A DNA stretch of 64,000 nucleotides from Nocardioides xinjiangensis (GCF_017916455.1 NZ_JAFMSY010000002.1:186001-250000), one strand, 5' to 3'; shown: positions 8,990 through 20,019, counted from the stretch's first letter. Numbers and translations are program-made. The notes: generated from the sequence alone by a model not told the origin.

Positions 8990-8993
<4 letters not shown>
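8409..8993 (-). CDS. HIT-like superfamily protein, uncharacterized
   Basis: 194 residues. Cys62 and Cys65 form a CGTC pair followed by a strand-rich segment ([18 protein letters not shown]). Further on, [22 protein letters not shown] resembles the HIT/GalT-type nucleotide-binding region, though the classical HxHxHxx triad is not evident. It may be a degenerate nucleotide hydrolase or transferase, an assignment by resemblance only. The GTG start overlaps the acn stop codon as GTGA (8990-8993), implying translational coupling to acn. DUF3105 follows immediately. Confidence 0.7.
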
Positions 8994-11884
<2,891 letters not shown>

Positions 11885-11982
11885 CAGCCACATCTCCTCG
11901 GGAGTTCGCGGGTTCACGTCCATCTTGCCGCCGGAGGCAGAACGACGGGAAGGCAGGTGACCCTTAGTTCGAAGCGTCGCAG

Positions 11983-12000
11983 TATCTTGACGTCAAGATA
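11983..12000. promoter_or_regulatory. 18-bp palindromic operator candidate between acn and a kinase-like gene
   Basis: TATCTTGACGTCAAGATA is a perfect palindrome. On the minus strand it contains TTGAC, so it may overlap the acn -35 region. It lies 99 bp upstream of the acn start and 40 bp before the divergent gene at 12040. The binding regulator is unknown. Confidence 0.65.
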
Positions 12001-12039
12001 TCACACCGAGCCGCGGCGACGGGCGGTAGCGTCGCGGCC

Positions 12040-12600
12040 GTGCCGAGCCTCCTCCACCTCAACGGGCCGTCGGGCGTCGGCAAGTCCACCCTGGCCCGCG
12101 CGCACGCCGCGGCGCACCCCGGCACGCTCCTGTGCGACATCGACGAGCTGCGCTCGTGGGTGTCGGGCTGGGAGGACGACTTCGTGGGCACCGGCGAGGC
12201 CGTGCGCAGCTCGGCCCTCGCGCTGCTCACCGCCTACCTGCGGACCGGGCGCGACGTGGTGCTCCCCCAGCTCATCGTGACGCCCGCGCAGGTCGAGCGG
12301 TTCGAGGCGGCCGCCGCCGAGGCCGGAGCGGCGTACGTCGGCGTGGTGCTCGACGTCGCCCCGGACGTGCTGCTCGACCGGCTCCGCTCACGTGCCGTCA
12401 CGCCGGTCACCGCGGTCGTCTCGCGCATCATCGAGCAGCGCGGCGGCGACGAGCTGGTGCTGGCCGGCAGGCGGCAGCTCCTCGGCCTCGCCGACGAGCG
12501 CGGCTGGCCGGTCGTCGACGCCGCCGACCGCGCCCGGGCGCTCGCGGAGCTCTGGGGCCTCGTGCGTGCCGCGGCCCGACCGCCCCGCCAGGTCACGTGA
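12040..12600 (+). CDS. P-loop kinase-like AAA family protein
   Basis: 186 residues. The Walker A motif GPSGVGKST (about residues 9-17) stands directly behind the first strand (LLHLNGPSG). A DIDELR segment near residue 35 fits a Walker-B/acceptor region, and a lid-type arginine segment (LLDRLRSR) follows at about 110. This is the pattern of small ATP-dependent kinases of the AAA_33/gluconate-kinase type; the substrate is unknown. The GTG at 12040 follows a TAGCGT -10 box (12027-12032) by seven bases, so it is probably leaderless. Its last 8 bp overlap the convergent gene ending at 12593. Confidence 0.8.
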   Translation: MPSLLHLNGPSGVGKSTLARAHAAAHPGTLLCDIDELRSWVSGWEDDFVGTGEAVRSSALALLTAYLRTGRDVVLPQLIVTPAQVERFEAAAAEAGAAYVGVVLDVAPDVLLDRLRSRAVTPVTAVVSRIIEQRGGDELVLAGRRQLLGLADERGWPVVDAADRARALAELWGLVRAAARPPRQVT

Positions 12601-12949
12601 TCCCGGCCGTCCGGTCCAGGTGCTGGAGCAGGTCGTGGGCCGCGAGCTCGACGTCCTTGTGCCGCCACTCCGAGGCTCGGTAGACGCAGGCGATCAGGCC
12701 GCTGCGGTGCACTCGACGGAGGTCGCCGTAGACGAAGGCGTGGCGCGCCTTCGTCTGCTCCTTCGCGTCCTCCGTGAGCCCGAGGAACCAGCGGCCGTAG
12801 CCCTGCCACCCGTGCCGCTCGAGGTAGGCGTTCTCGGACTCTGCGCCCGGCTGCACCGCGCCCCAGTCGCTGTCCAGGACGTACTGCCGGGCGTCGATGA
12901 GCCGGCGGGCGTGCGCGACGGCCTCCGGGTTGACGGCGTAGCGAGCCAT
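12593..12949 (-). CDS. Conserved hypothetical protein, 118 aa
   Basis: I do not know a named family. The protein begins MARYAVNPEAVAHARRLIDARQYVLDSDWG and contains GWQGYGRWFLGLTEDAKEQTKARHAFVYGDL and a RSGLIACVYRASEWRHKDVELAAHDLLQHL tail, all soluble and charged. It looks like a short actinobacterial hypothetical protein often annotated without function. The ATG at 12949 is chosen over an upstream in-frame start at 12997 because GAGGGTGA precedes it at proper SD distance. The 3' end overlaps the convergent kinase-like gene by 8 bp. Confidence 0.75.
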   Translation of the reverse strand: MARYAVNPEAVAHARRLIDARQYVLDSDWGAVQPGAESENAYLERHGWQGYGRWFLGLTEDAKEQTKARHAFVYGDLRRVHRSGLIACVYRASEWRHKDVELAAHDLLQHLDRTAGIT

Positions 12950-12966
12950 GCCGTCACCCTCGCGGA

Positions 12967-14178
12967 CTACCTGGTGCGTGACAACAGCGCCACGCACTCG
13001 ACGTGGTGCGTCATGGGGAAGAGGTCGAAGGCCCGCACGGCGGTCAGCTCGTAGCCGTGCTCGGCGAAGATGGCCACGTCGCGGCCGAGCGCGGCGGGGT
13101 CGCAGGCGACGTACGCGACGGCCCGGGGGCGGCGGTCGACGACCTGCTCCACCACGACCCGCTTGGCGCCCTCACGGGGCGGGTCGAGCACCACGAGGTC
13201 GAACGGCTCGTCGAGGGCCGAGCGCAGCACCCGGTCCGTGGGGCCGCACTCCACCGCCGCCGGCCGCAGCGGCGACAGGTTCGCGCGGGCGTGCCGGCAG
13301 GCGGTGCGATCGGCCTCGACCGCCACCACCCGGGCCCCGGTGGCCTCCCCGACGAAGCGGGCGAACAGTCCCACGCCGGCGTAGAGGTCGAGCGACCGCT
13401 CGCCGGGCTGTGGGTCGAGGAGGTCGAGCACCGCCTCCACCAGCACGCGCGGCGCCTCGGGGTGGATCTGCCAGAAGCCGTCCGCCGCGACGGAGAAGGG
13501 GTGCGTGCTGCCGGCCGCGGTGACCTCGCGCACCACCGTGTCCTCCGAGGCGCGCGGCACGCCCGCCTCGACCACCGGGTCCGGCAGCCGGGAGGGCGGG
13601 CGGGCACCCTCCGCCGCGATGGGGCAGTCGGCCAGCGGCACGAGGTCGTGGGAGCGGTGGGCGCGCATCGCCGGACGACCGTCGGGCATGGCGGCGTACC
13701 GCTGGCGGGTGCGCCAGCGCAGGCCGTCGTCGTCCCGGCCGGGGACCGGGACGGCCTCGACGCGCAGGCCCGACACGAGCGGGGAGTCGGCGTCGAGCCC
13801 GCCCAGGCGCACCAGCTGCTCGCGGACGACCGCGGTCTTGAGCTCCCGCTGCGCCGGCACGGCCACGTGCTGGAGGTCGCAGCCGCCGCAGAGGCCCGGC
13901 CCCGCGACGGGGCACGGCGCGACCACGCGGTCCGGGGACGGGGTCAGGACCTCCACGGCGTCCCCGCGCCAGAAGCGGTCGCCGTCGGTGCCCTCGGTGA
14001 CCTCGACGACCACCCGCTCGCCCGGCAGCGTGTGACGCACGAACACCACCCGTCGCTCCGGCTCGGGCAGTCGGGCGACGCAGTGCCCGCCGTGGGCCAC
14101 CGGACCGACCTCGACCTCGAAGCGCTCCCCCACCCGCGAGCGACCGCGGGCGCGACGGGGCCGGTTGGCACGGCTCAC
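12967..14178 (-). CDS. TrmA/RlmD-type class I SAM-dependent tRNA/rRNA uracil-5-methyltransferase with TRAM domain
   Basis: 403 residues. An N-terminal TRAM-like RNA-binding domain (about 15-75, GHCVARL, LPGERVVVEV) precedes the [4Fe-4S] ligand set Cys89, Cys97, Cys100 and Cys185, which matches the RlmD pattern. The SAM-binding motif LDLYAGVGLFARFVG and LDPPREGAKR follow. The catalytic cysteine lies in YVACDPAALGRD (about Cys359). It methylates a uridine in RNA; the exact position cannot be read. The GTG start at 14178 overlaps the stop of the transporter gene upstream as GTGA. From memory this pair matches Rv2689c-Rv2690c in M. tuberculosis. Confidence 0.9.
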   Translation of the reverse strand: MSRANRPRRARGRSRVGERFEVEVGPVAHGGHCVARLPEPERRVVFVRHTLPGERVVVEVTEGTDGDRFWRGDAVEVLTPSPDRVVAPCPVAGPGLCGGCDLQHVAVPAQRELKTAVVREQLVRLGGLDADSPLVSGLRVEAVPVPGRDDDGLRWRTRQRYAAMPDGRPAMRAHRSHDLVPLADCPIAAEGARPPSRLPDPVVEAGVPRASEDTVVREVTAAGSTHPFSVAADGFWQIHPEAPRVLVEAVLDLLDPQPGERSLDLYAGVGLFARFVGEATGARVVAVEADRTACRHARANLSPLRPAAVECGPTDRVLRSALDEPFDLVVLDPPREGAKRVVVEQVVDRRPRAVAYVACDPAALGRDVAIFAEHGYELTAVRAFDLFPMTHHVECVALLSRTR

Positions 14179-16226
14179 GCGCCGTCGCCCCTCTCGGAGC
14201 CGCCCCGGGAGTCGACCCGCCCGCGCCGCAGGTCGCCGGCGTGCACGCGGACGTCGTCGCGCAGCTCGCGCTCCTGCGCCGCCTGCGAGGACCGCAGCTG
14301 GTAGGGCACGGAGATGACCATCACGCCCGGGGTGAACAGCAGCCGGCCCTTGAGCCGCAGCGCCGTCTGGTTGTGGAGCAGCTGCTCCCACCAGTGGCCG
14401 ACCACGTACTCGGGGATGTAGACCGCGACGACGCCGCGCGGGCTGGCCCGTCGGATCTCCTGGGTGTACTCCACGATCGGGCGGACGACCTCCCGGTAGG
14501 GCGAGTGCAGCACCTTGAGCGGGATGTCGAGGTGCCGCTCGTCCCACTCCTCGAGCAGGCGGCTGGTGGCCTTGGGGTCGATGCTGACGTAGATCGCCTC
14601 CAGCACGTTGGGCCGGGTGGCGCGGGCGAAGGCGAGCGCGCGCAGGGTCGGCTTGTGCAGCCTGGCGGCCAGCACGATCGCGTGCACGCGGGTCGGCATC
14701 ACCTTGTCCTGCTCGTCGGCGGCCAGCTCGAGCTCGACGCGCGCGTAGTGGCGGCCGATCGCCTGCATGACGAGGAAGAAGAAGCCCATCGCCAGGATCG
14801 TGATCCAGGCGCCGGCGAGGAACTTGGTGATGAGCACGATGACCAGCACGACCGCGGTCATGCCCAGTCCGAAGGTGTTGATGGCCCGCGACCGCATCAT
14901 CCGGCGGCGCGCCGCCGGGTCGCGCTCGGTCCGCAGGTGCCGCGTCCAGTGGCGGATCATGCCGAGCTGGCTGAGGTTGAACGAGACGAACACCCCGACG
15001 ATGTAGAGCTGGATCAGCTTGGTCGTCTCGGCGTCGAAGACCCAGATCAGCAGGATCGACATCGCCGCCAGGAACACGATGCCGTTGCTGTAGGCCAGCC
15101 GGTCGCCGCGCGAGCCGAGCGAGCGCGGCGCGAGACCGTCCTGCGCGAGGATCGAGCCCAGCACGGGGAAGCCGTTGAAGGCGGTGTTGGCGGCGAGCAC
15201 CAGGATCACGCCGGTCACCGTCACGACGAAGTAGAAGCCCGGCGAGAAGTGGTCGAAGACGCCCGCCGCGATCTGCGCGATCACCGGGTGCTGCTCGTAG
15301 CCGTCGGGCAGCGCGCCGCCCGCGGCGGTGCGGAGCCGATCGAGCTCGTGGGGGTCGACGTAGCGGATCGCCATCTGCTTGGCGAGCACGATGACGCTCA
15401 TCATCATCGTGATGGCGATCAGGCCCAGGAGGAGCAGCGTGGTGGCCGCGTTGCGGCTCTTCGGCCTGCGGAAGGCCGGCACCCCGTTGCTGATCGCCTC
15501 GACGCCGGTCAGCGCCGCGCATCCGGACGAGAAGGCGCGGGCGAGCAGGAACATGAGGCCGACCTGCGTCAGCGGCTCCTCCCAGCCCGGCTGGGGCATG
15601 ATCTCGAGGTGCGCGCTCTCCGCCTCGGGCAGGTCCCCGGCGAGCAGGCGCAGCAGGCCGTAGGCGCACATGCCGAGGATCGCGACCATGAAGAGGTAGG
15701 TCGGCACCGCGAAGAAGGCGCCGGACTCACGCACGCCGCGGAGGTTCATCGCGGTCAGCAGCGCGACGGCCACGACGCCGACGGTGGCCTCGTGCCCGAT
15801 CAGCGGCGGGATCGCGCCGGCGGCGTACTGCGCGGCCGAGGAGATCGACACCGCGACGGTGAGGACGTAGTCGACGAGCAGCGCGCTGGCCACCGTGACG
15901 CCGGCGTTGCGGCCCAGGTTCACCGTGGCCACCTCGTAGTCACCGCCGCCCGACGGGTACGCGTGCACGGTCTGCCGGTAGCTGGCCACGACGGTGAGCA
16001 TCACGACGGCGACGGCGAGGCCGATCTTCCACGACCAGACGTACGTCGACGCGCCGGCGACCGCCAGCATGATGAAGACCTCGTCGGGTGCGTAGGCCAC
16101 CGAGGAGAGGGCGTCGCTGGCGAACACCGGCAGGGCGATGCGCTTGGGCAGCAGGGTCTCCCCGAGCTGGCTGCTCCGGAGCTTGCGGCCCAGCAGGATG
16201 CGCTTGGACACGTCGCCGACACTCAC
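14175..16226 (-). CDS. APC-superfamily transporter, KimA/YdaO-like potassium or amino acid permease
   Basis: 683 residues. About 12 membrane helices in the first ~460 residues include SDALSSVAYAPDEV and YPSGGGDYEVATVNLG, segments shared with KimA-type K+ importers. A ~200-residue cytosolic C-terminal domain follows (AIVLAARLHKPTLRALAFA, LLEEWDERHLDIPLKVL). Position directly opposite two TrkA-type K+ regulatory genes supports potassium transport, though amino acid permease is the usual database label. I choose the GTG at 16226 because TAGGCT at 16235-16240 gives a leaderless promoter; an upstream TTG at 16235 would fall inside that -10. Confidence 0.88.
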   Translation of the reverse strand: MSVGDVSKRILLGRKLRSSQLGETLLPKRIALPVFASDALSSVAYAPDEVFIMLAVAGASTYVWSWKIGLAVAVVMLTVVASYRQTVHAYPSGGGDYEVATVNLGRNAGVTVASALLVDYVLTVAVSISSAAQYAAGAIPPLIGHEATVGVVAVALLTAMNLRGVRESGAFFAVPTYLFMVAILGMCAYGLLRLLAGDLPEAESAHLEIMPQPGWEEPLTQVGLMFLLARAFSSGCAALTGVEAISNGVPAFRRPKSRNAATTLLLLGLIAITMMMSVIVLAKQMAIRYVDPHELDRLRTAAGGALPDGYEQHPVIAQIAAGVFDHFSPGFYFVVTVTGVILVLAANTAFNGFPVLGSILAQDGLAPRSLGSRGDRLAYSNGIVFLAAMSILLIWVFDAETTKLIQLYIVGVFVSFNLSQLGMIRHWTRHLRTERDPAARRRMMRSRAINTFGLGMTAVVLVIVLITKFLAGAWITILAMGFFFLVMQAIGRHYARVELELAADEQDKVMPTRVHAIVLAARLHKPTLRALAFARATRPNVLEAIYVSIDPKATSRLLEEWDERHLDIPLKVLHSPYREVVRPIVEYTQEIRRASPRGVVAVYIPEYVVGHWWEQLLHNQTALRLKGRLLFTPGVMVISVPYQLRSSQAAQERELRDDVRVHAGDLRRGRVDSRGGSERGDGA

Positions 16227-16234
16227 GGGCGGCA

Positions 16235-16276
16235 AGCCTAGACCCGGAGCGGTCGCCGTCCCCGCTGGGATACGGT
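16235..16276. promoter_or_regulatory. Divergent leaderless promoter pair for KimA-like gene and ceoB
   Basis: On the minus strand TAGGCT (16235-16240) lies eight bases from the GTG at 16226. On the plus strand TACGGT (16271-16276) lies six bases from the GTG at 16283. The two -10 elements are 30 bp apart, so the polymerase footprints must overlap. Confidence 0.7.
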
Positions 16277-16282
16277 TCCGGA

Positions 16283-16945
16283 GTGCACGTCGTGATCATG
16301 GGTTGTGGCCGCGTCGGATCGACGCTCGCCCGCAGCCTCGAGGACCGCAACCACACCGTGTCGATCATCGACAGCGAGCCCGACTCGTTCCGGCGGCTCG
16401 GTCCGGAGTTCAACGGCGACAAGATCACCGGGTACGGCTTCGACCAGCAGGTGCTGGAGAAGGCGGGCATCCGCCGCGCCGACGCCTTCGCGGCCGTGTC
16501 CAGCGGCGACAACTCCAACATCATCGCCGCGCGCGTGGCCCGCGAGACCTTCGGTCTCCAGCAGGTCGTCGCCCGCATCTACGACCCCGGCCGGGCCGAG
16601 GTCTACCAGCGCCTCGGCATCACCACCGTCGCGACCGTGAAGTGGACCGCCGACCAGGTGCTGCGGCGGATCCTGCCGGCCGGCGCCGAGCCGGACTTCC
16701 GCGACCCGTCCGGCACGATCCGCGTCGACCACGTGCCGATCCCGGAGGCCTGGATCGGCAACCGGACCGTCGAGTTCCAGATGCAGTCCCGCAGCCGGAT
16801 CGCGTGGATCGACCGCCTCGGCGAGGGCATGCTCCCCACCCGGGAGACCGTGCTGCAGGAGGGCGACATGCTGCACCTCGTGATCCGCGAGGAGAACGCC
16901 GCCCACGCCTACGCCGTGCTCGAGTCCGGCCCCGACGACGACTGA
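16283..16945 (+). CDS. ceoB: TrkA-family potassium uptake regulatory protein CeoB
   Basis: 220 residues. An N-terminal RCK/Rossmann domain carries GCGRVGSTLARSLEDRNHTVSIID, the NAD(H)-binding GxGxxG pattern. SSGDNSNIIAARVARETFG follows, and a C-terminal TrkA_C-type domain ends around residue 215. Such proteins are cytoplasmic regulators of K+ channels and transporters. The GTG at 16283 is preceded by TACGGT with a six-base gap, so it is likely leaderless. It pairs with ceoC 80 bp downstream and is divergent from the KimA-like transporter. Confidence 0.92.
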   Translation: MHVVIMGCGRVGSTLARSLEDRNHTVSIIDSEPDSFRRLGPEFNGDKITGYGFDQQVLEKAGIRRADAFAAVSSGDNSNIIAARVARETFGLQQVVARIYDPGRAEVYQRLGITTVATVKWTADQVLRRILPAGAEPDFRDPSGTIRVDHVPIPEAWIGNRTVEFQMQSRSRIAWIDRLGEGMLPTRETVLQEGDMLHLVIREENAAHAYAVLESGPDDD

Positions 16946-16969
16946 ACGCCCCGACGCCCCGACACCCGA

Positions 16970-17012
16970 CAGCCCAGACCTCAGCCCAGACCTCAGCCCA
17001 GACCTCAGCCAG
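16970..17012. repeat. 12-bp tandem repeat in the ceoB-ceoC gap
   Basis: CAGCCCAGACCT is repeated at 16970, 16982 and 16994, with a partial fourth copy at 17006. The array ends about 15 bases before the ceoC start and abuts its SD (AGGAG). Unit number changes would alter ceoB-ceoC spacing. Confidence 0.85.
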
Positions 17013-17025
17013 GAGCACTGCACAC

Positions 17026-17697
17026 ATGCGCGTCGCCATCGCCGGAGCCGGAGCCGTGGGTCGATCGATCGCCCGGGAGCTGATCGAGAACGGCCACCGG
17101 GTGCTGCTCATCGACAAGAGCCCGTCCGCGATCCGGCCCGAGCGCGTCCCCGACGCCGAGTGGCTGCTCGCCGACTCCTGCGAGCTGTCCTCGCTGGCGG
17201 AGGCGCAGCTCGGCACGTGCGACGTGGTCATCGCGGCCACCGGTGACGACAAGGTCAACCTGGTGACCTCGCTGCTGGCGAAGACCGAGTTCGGCGTGCC
17301 CCGCACGGTCGGCCGGGTGAACCACCCCAACAACGAGTGGCTCTTCACCGAGGCGTGGGGCGTCGACGTGAACGTCTCCACCCCGCGTATCATGTCCGCG
17401 CTCGTGGAGGAGGCCGTGTCCATCGGCGACCTCGTCCGGCTCTTCACGTTCCGCCAGGGCAACGCCAACCTCGTGGAGCTCACGCTCTCGGCCGACTCGC
17501 CCTACGTCGGTACGCCGGCCGGGCTGGTGCCGTTCCCGGAGAACTGCGCCCTGGTCACGATCCTGCGCGACGGGCAGGTCTACACCCCCGAGGCCGAGCA
17601 GCCCCTCGAGTCCGGTGACGAGCTGCTCTTCGTGGTCCCGGCCGAGGTCGAGGCCGAGCTCGAGCACCTGCTCTCCCCCGGCCACCACCCGGGCTGA
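17026..17697 (+). CDS. ceoC: TrkA-family potassium uptake regulatory protein CeoC
   Basis: 223 residues with the RCK_N Rossmann motif AGAGAVGRSIARELIENGHRVLLID, an acidic residue ending the second strand, and IAATGDDKVNLVTSLLAKTEFGVPRTVGRVNHP. A C-terminal TrkA_C domain (VELTLSADSPYVG, LVTILRDG) follows. It probably forms a heteromeric cytoplasmic ring with CeoB that gates K+ uptake in response to nucleotides. The ATG at 17026 has AGGAG about nine bases upstream. It follows ceoB after a short tandem-repeat spacer. Confidence 0.92.
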   Translation: MRVAIAGAGAVGRSIARELIENGHRVLLIDKSPSAIRPERVPDAEWLLADSCELSSLAEAQLGTCDVVIAATGDDKVNLVTSLLAKTEFGVPRTVGRVNHPNNEWLFTEAWGVDVNVSTPRIMSALVEEAVSIGDLVRLFTFRQGNANLVELTLSADSPYVGTPAGLVPFPENCALVTILRDGQVYTPEAEQPLESGDELLFVVPAEVEAELEHLLSPGHHPG

Positions 17698-17733
17698 CCC
17701 CGCGGACGCCGGCGGGCGGGGCCGCGGCCTGCG

Positions 17734-18432
17734 TCAGGCGGGCTTCGCGTCGGGACCGACCGGCGTGCGGCGGGTCAGCAGCCAGACCATCGCGCCCAGC
17801 GCCGCCAGCTGCAGCGGCCAGCCCAGCACGATCTTCAGCACGCCGAGGACGGCGACCGCCGCGTCCGGGTCCATCGAGCCCGAGCTGCCCGCCAGCCACA
17901 CCGGCGCCTGGGCTGCGACCCTGAGGACGCACGGCGCGACCAGCAGCCAGGTCAGCCGGCTGCACAGCCGGACGACCTGCTTGTCGCGGTGCCAGGCGGT
18001 GGCGTCGCCGGTGATGCTGCCCACCATGAAGCCGACCAGCGGCCAGCCGACGAGGCAGGAGAACGCGAGCACGACGGCGTACCCGCCGTTGTAGAGGATC
18101 CCCGGGAGGAAGTAGGCCAGCGCCTGCTCCTGCTCCGAGCCGCCGGACGCCGCCGAGCGGTGCACGAAGAACCACCCGATGCCGATGCCGAAGAGGGCGT
18201 TGACGACGAACTGCACCGTCGACCGCTGCACCAGCCGCACCACGAGCAGCACCAGCGCGGCGCCGATGCTGACTCGCAGGGCGAGGTCGAGCTCGCGCAT
18301 CGTCAGCCAGGTGAGGGTGAACAGGATCGTCGGCACCGCGGCCTCCGCCATGCCGCGGCGGCCCCCCAGCGCCTTGGAGAGCTGCTGGCGCACCGCCGCC
18401 TCGACGGTCTCGTGGGCGGTCTGGGCGGTCAC
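17734..18432 (-). CDS. DUF3159 family integral membrane protein
   Basis: 232 residues with about five to six hydrophobic segments (VPTILFTLTWLTM, LRVSIGAALVLLVVRLV, FVVNALFGIGIGWFF, and the LYNGGYAVVLAFSCLVGWPLVGFMVG region). This is the DUF3159 pattern, an actinobacterial family of unknown function. The GTG start overlaps the upstream OB-fold gene stop as GTGA (18429-18432). From memory it corresponds in order to Rv2693c in M. tuberculosis. It is the last gene of the DUF3710/OB-fold/DUF3159 operon and converges on ceoC. Confidence 0.88.
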   Translation of the reverse strand: MTAQTAHETVEAAVRQQLSKALGGRRGMAEAAVPTILFTLTWLTMRELDLALRVSIGAALVLLVVRLVQRSTVQFVVNALFGIGIGWFFVHRSAASGGSEQEQALAYFLPGILYNGGYAVVLAFSCLVGWPLVGFMVGSITGDATAWHRDKQVVRLCSRLTWLLVAPCVLRVAAQAPVWLAGSSGSMDPDAAVAVLGVLKIVLGWPLQLAALGAMVWLLTRRTPVGPDAKPA

Positions 18433-18800
18433 GGGCGCAGCTCGTAGCGCGGGTTGAACATGATCGGCACGCCGCCCTGCCGGCCGATGCAGCCGGACAC
18501 CGTGACGGAGCGGCCCGGGTCGACCCCCGAGATGCGTCGACGTCCGAGCCACACGACGGTGATGACCCCCGACCCGTCGTCGAGCTCGGCCTCCAGCGCC
18601 GGCACGCCGCCGCGGGGACGGAGGGTCACGGTGCGCAGGACGCCGTTGACGGTCACCGGCTCGCGCTCGGGGGCGTCGGCGATGGCCACCGCCTCGTCGG
18701 AGGCGTGCGTCTGCCTCAGGTCGCGCTGGTGCGCCTCGGAGGTGTCGGCCCACCGCGCGAGCGCCTGCCGCAGCCGGCTCTTCTCGGCCACGGGGGTCAC
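18429..18800 (-). CDS. OB-fold nucleic acid-binding domain protein
   Basis: 123 residues. After a charged helical N-terminus (SRLRQALARWADTSEAHQRDLRQ), an OB-fold strand set follows: VTVNGVLRTVTLRPRGG, LEAELDDGSGVITVVWLGRR and GRSVTVSGCIGRQGGVPIMFNPRYEL. This layout resembles the RecG-wedge/tRNA-anticodon type OB folds. The function is unknown. The GTG start at 18800 overlaps the DUF3710 stop as GTGA, and its own stop overlaps the DUF3159 start the same way. Translation of the three genes is therefore probably coupled. Confidence 0.85.
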   Translation of the reverse strand: MTPVAEKSRLRQALARWADTSEAHQRDLRQTHASDEAVAIADAPEREPVTVNGVLRTVTLRPRGGVPALEAELDDGSGVITVVWLGRRRISGVDPGRSVTVSGCIGRQGGVPIMFNPRYELRP

Positions 18801-19486
18801 CGGACCCGGCGGGCGTCGTCCGGGAGCCGGACGGGCAGCGGCTCGCCGACGGGCATGGCCTCGGCGCCCCGGCGCACGACCACCTGGGCGAGGGCGTCCT
18901 CCCAGTCCGCGGTCGCGTCGGGCTCGATCGCGGGCCGGCCGAGGAAGGACGCGCGCAGCATCCAGCGCTCGCCGTTGATGCCGATGATCCGCGAGGGCTG
19001 CGTGGCGGTGGTGCCGTCGGGACGGCGGACCGGCATCTGGCACACGAGCTCGGTGCCCCAGCGGCCCTCGCGCTCGGTGGCGTTCCCCCCGCGGCGCACC
19101 ATGTCCTGCGCGATCTGGGGTCGGACCTCGGACCAGAGGTCGCCGTTGCGCGGGGCGGCGAACGCCTGGAACTCGCACGCGCCGTCGCTGCCGGCCAGCA
19201 TGACCGCGCGGACCTGTCCGCTCTTCTCGTCGACCTGGAGCCGGAGCTCACGCCCAGCGAGGGCGGGGACGAGCAGGGAGCCCAGGTCGGCCCGGTCGAC
19301 CCCGTCGCCCTCGACCTGCGAGGCGTCGAACGGACCCGAGCCCCGCGCTCCCCCGCCAGCCGTCCCTGAGGACGCGTCGGCGGCGCCGGCGGTCGTCTCG
19401 GCGGTCGCCCCGGACGTCGTCTCGGTGGTCGTCTCCGCGGTCGTCTCCGCGGCGGGCCCGGTCGCCTCCTTGCGGCGGAACTTCAC
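18797..19486 (-). CDS. DUF3710 domain protein
   Basis: 229 residues. A short basic start (MKFRRK) is followed by a Thr/Glu/Ala-rich low-complexity stretch (about residues 8-50) and then the DUF3710 domain with RVDLGSL-like DRADLGSLLVPALAG, EVRPQIAQDMVRRGGNATEREGRWG and WMLRASFLGRPAIEP. It is an actinobacterial core family of unknown role. It is the first gene of the three-gene GTGA-coupled operon and lies downstream of dut. The repeated GAGACGAC-type codon run makes the N-terminal tail prone to length variation. Confidence 0.88.
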   Translation of the reverse strand: MKFRRKEATGPAAETTAETTTETTSGATAETTAGAADASSGTAGGGARGSGPFDASQVEGDGVDRADLGSLLVPALAGRELRLQVDEKSGQVRAVMLAGSDGACEFQAFAAPRNGDLWSEVRPQIAQDMVRRGGNATEREGRWGTELVCQMPVRRPDGTTATQPSRIIGINGERWMLRASFLGRPAIEPDATADWEDALAQVVVRRGAEAMPVGEPLPVRLPDDARRVR

Positions 19487-19531
19487 GTCAGGACTCCTTC
19501 GATCAGGGCTCGTTCGGCTGCAGTCACCGGC

Positions 19532-20011
19532 TCACGGACGCGAACCGGTACCCGTAGAACCGTAGCCCCCGGCGCCCCGGACGGACTCCGGCAGCACCCC
19601 CACCTCGACGAAGCGGGCCCGCTCGAAGCGCTGGACCACGAGCTGGGCGATCCGGTCCCCGCGGGAGAGCGCCACCGCCTCGACCGGGTCGTGGTTGATC
19701 AGCAGCACCTTGATCTCGCCCCGGTAGCCGGCGTCGACCGTGCCCGGCGTGTTCACGATGGACAGGCCGTGGCGGGCGGCGAGGCCCGAGCGCGGGTGCA
19801 CCAGCGCGACGTACCCGTCGGGGAGCGCGACCGACAGCCCGGTCGGCACGAGCGCCCGCTCGCCCGGGGCGAGGACCACGTCGACCGTCGTGTGGAGGTC
19901 CGCGCCGGCGTCGCCGGGGTGCGCGTAGGACGGCAGCGGCAGGCCGGGGTCGAGCCGCACCACGGCGATCTCGAGGTCGGCCGCGGGAGGGGTCGGGTCG
20001 TGGTCGGGCAC
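19532..20011 (-). CDS. dut: dUTP diphosphatase
   Basis: 159 residues, the usual trimeric dUTPase length. All five family motifs are visible: [44 protein letters not shown] and a C-terminal GAGGYGSTG. It hydrolyses dUTP to dUMP and pyrophosphate, keeping uracil out of DNA and supplying dTMP synthesis. The GTG at 20011 is chosen because TAGATT (20020-20025, minus strand) sits eight bases upstream and no SD is present, so the transcript is likely leaderless. It is divergent from the DUF3093 gene. Confidence 0.96.
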   Translation of the reverse strand: MPDHDPTPPAADLEIAVVRLDPGLPLPSYAHPGDAGADLHTTVDVVLAPGERALVPTGLSVALPDGYVALVHPRSGLAARHGLSIVNTPGTVDAGYRGEIKVLLINHDPVEAVALSRGDRIAQLVVQRFERARFVEVGVLPESVRGAGGYGSTGTGSRP

Positions 20012-20019
20012 GAGGAGGG

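Noticed and set aside
11885-11923. acn start at the upstream ATG 11923
   Set aside because: A GAGGAG SD sits nine bases before the ATG at 11884, and the shorter product matches the usual N-terminus.
12967-15669. Single 900-residue fusion of transporter and methyltransferase
   Set aside because: The N-terminal part is an out-of-frame shadow of the KimA-like gene. The methyltransferase starts at GTG 14178, overlapping the transporter stop.
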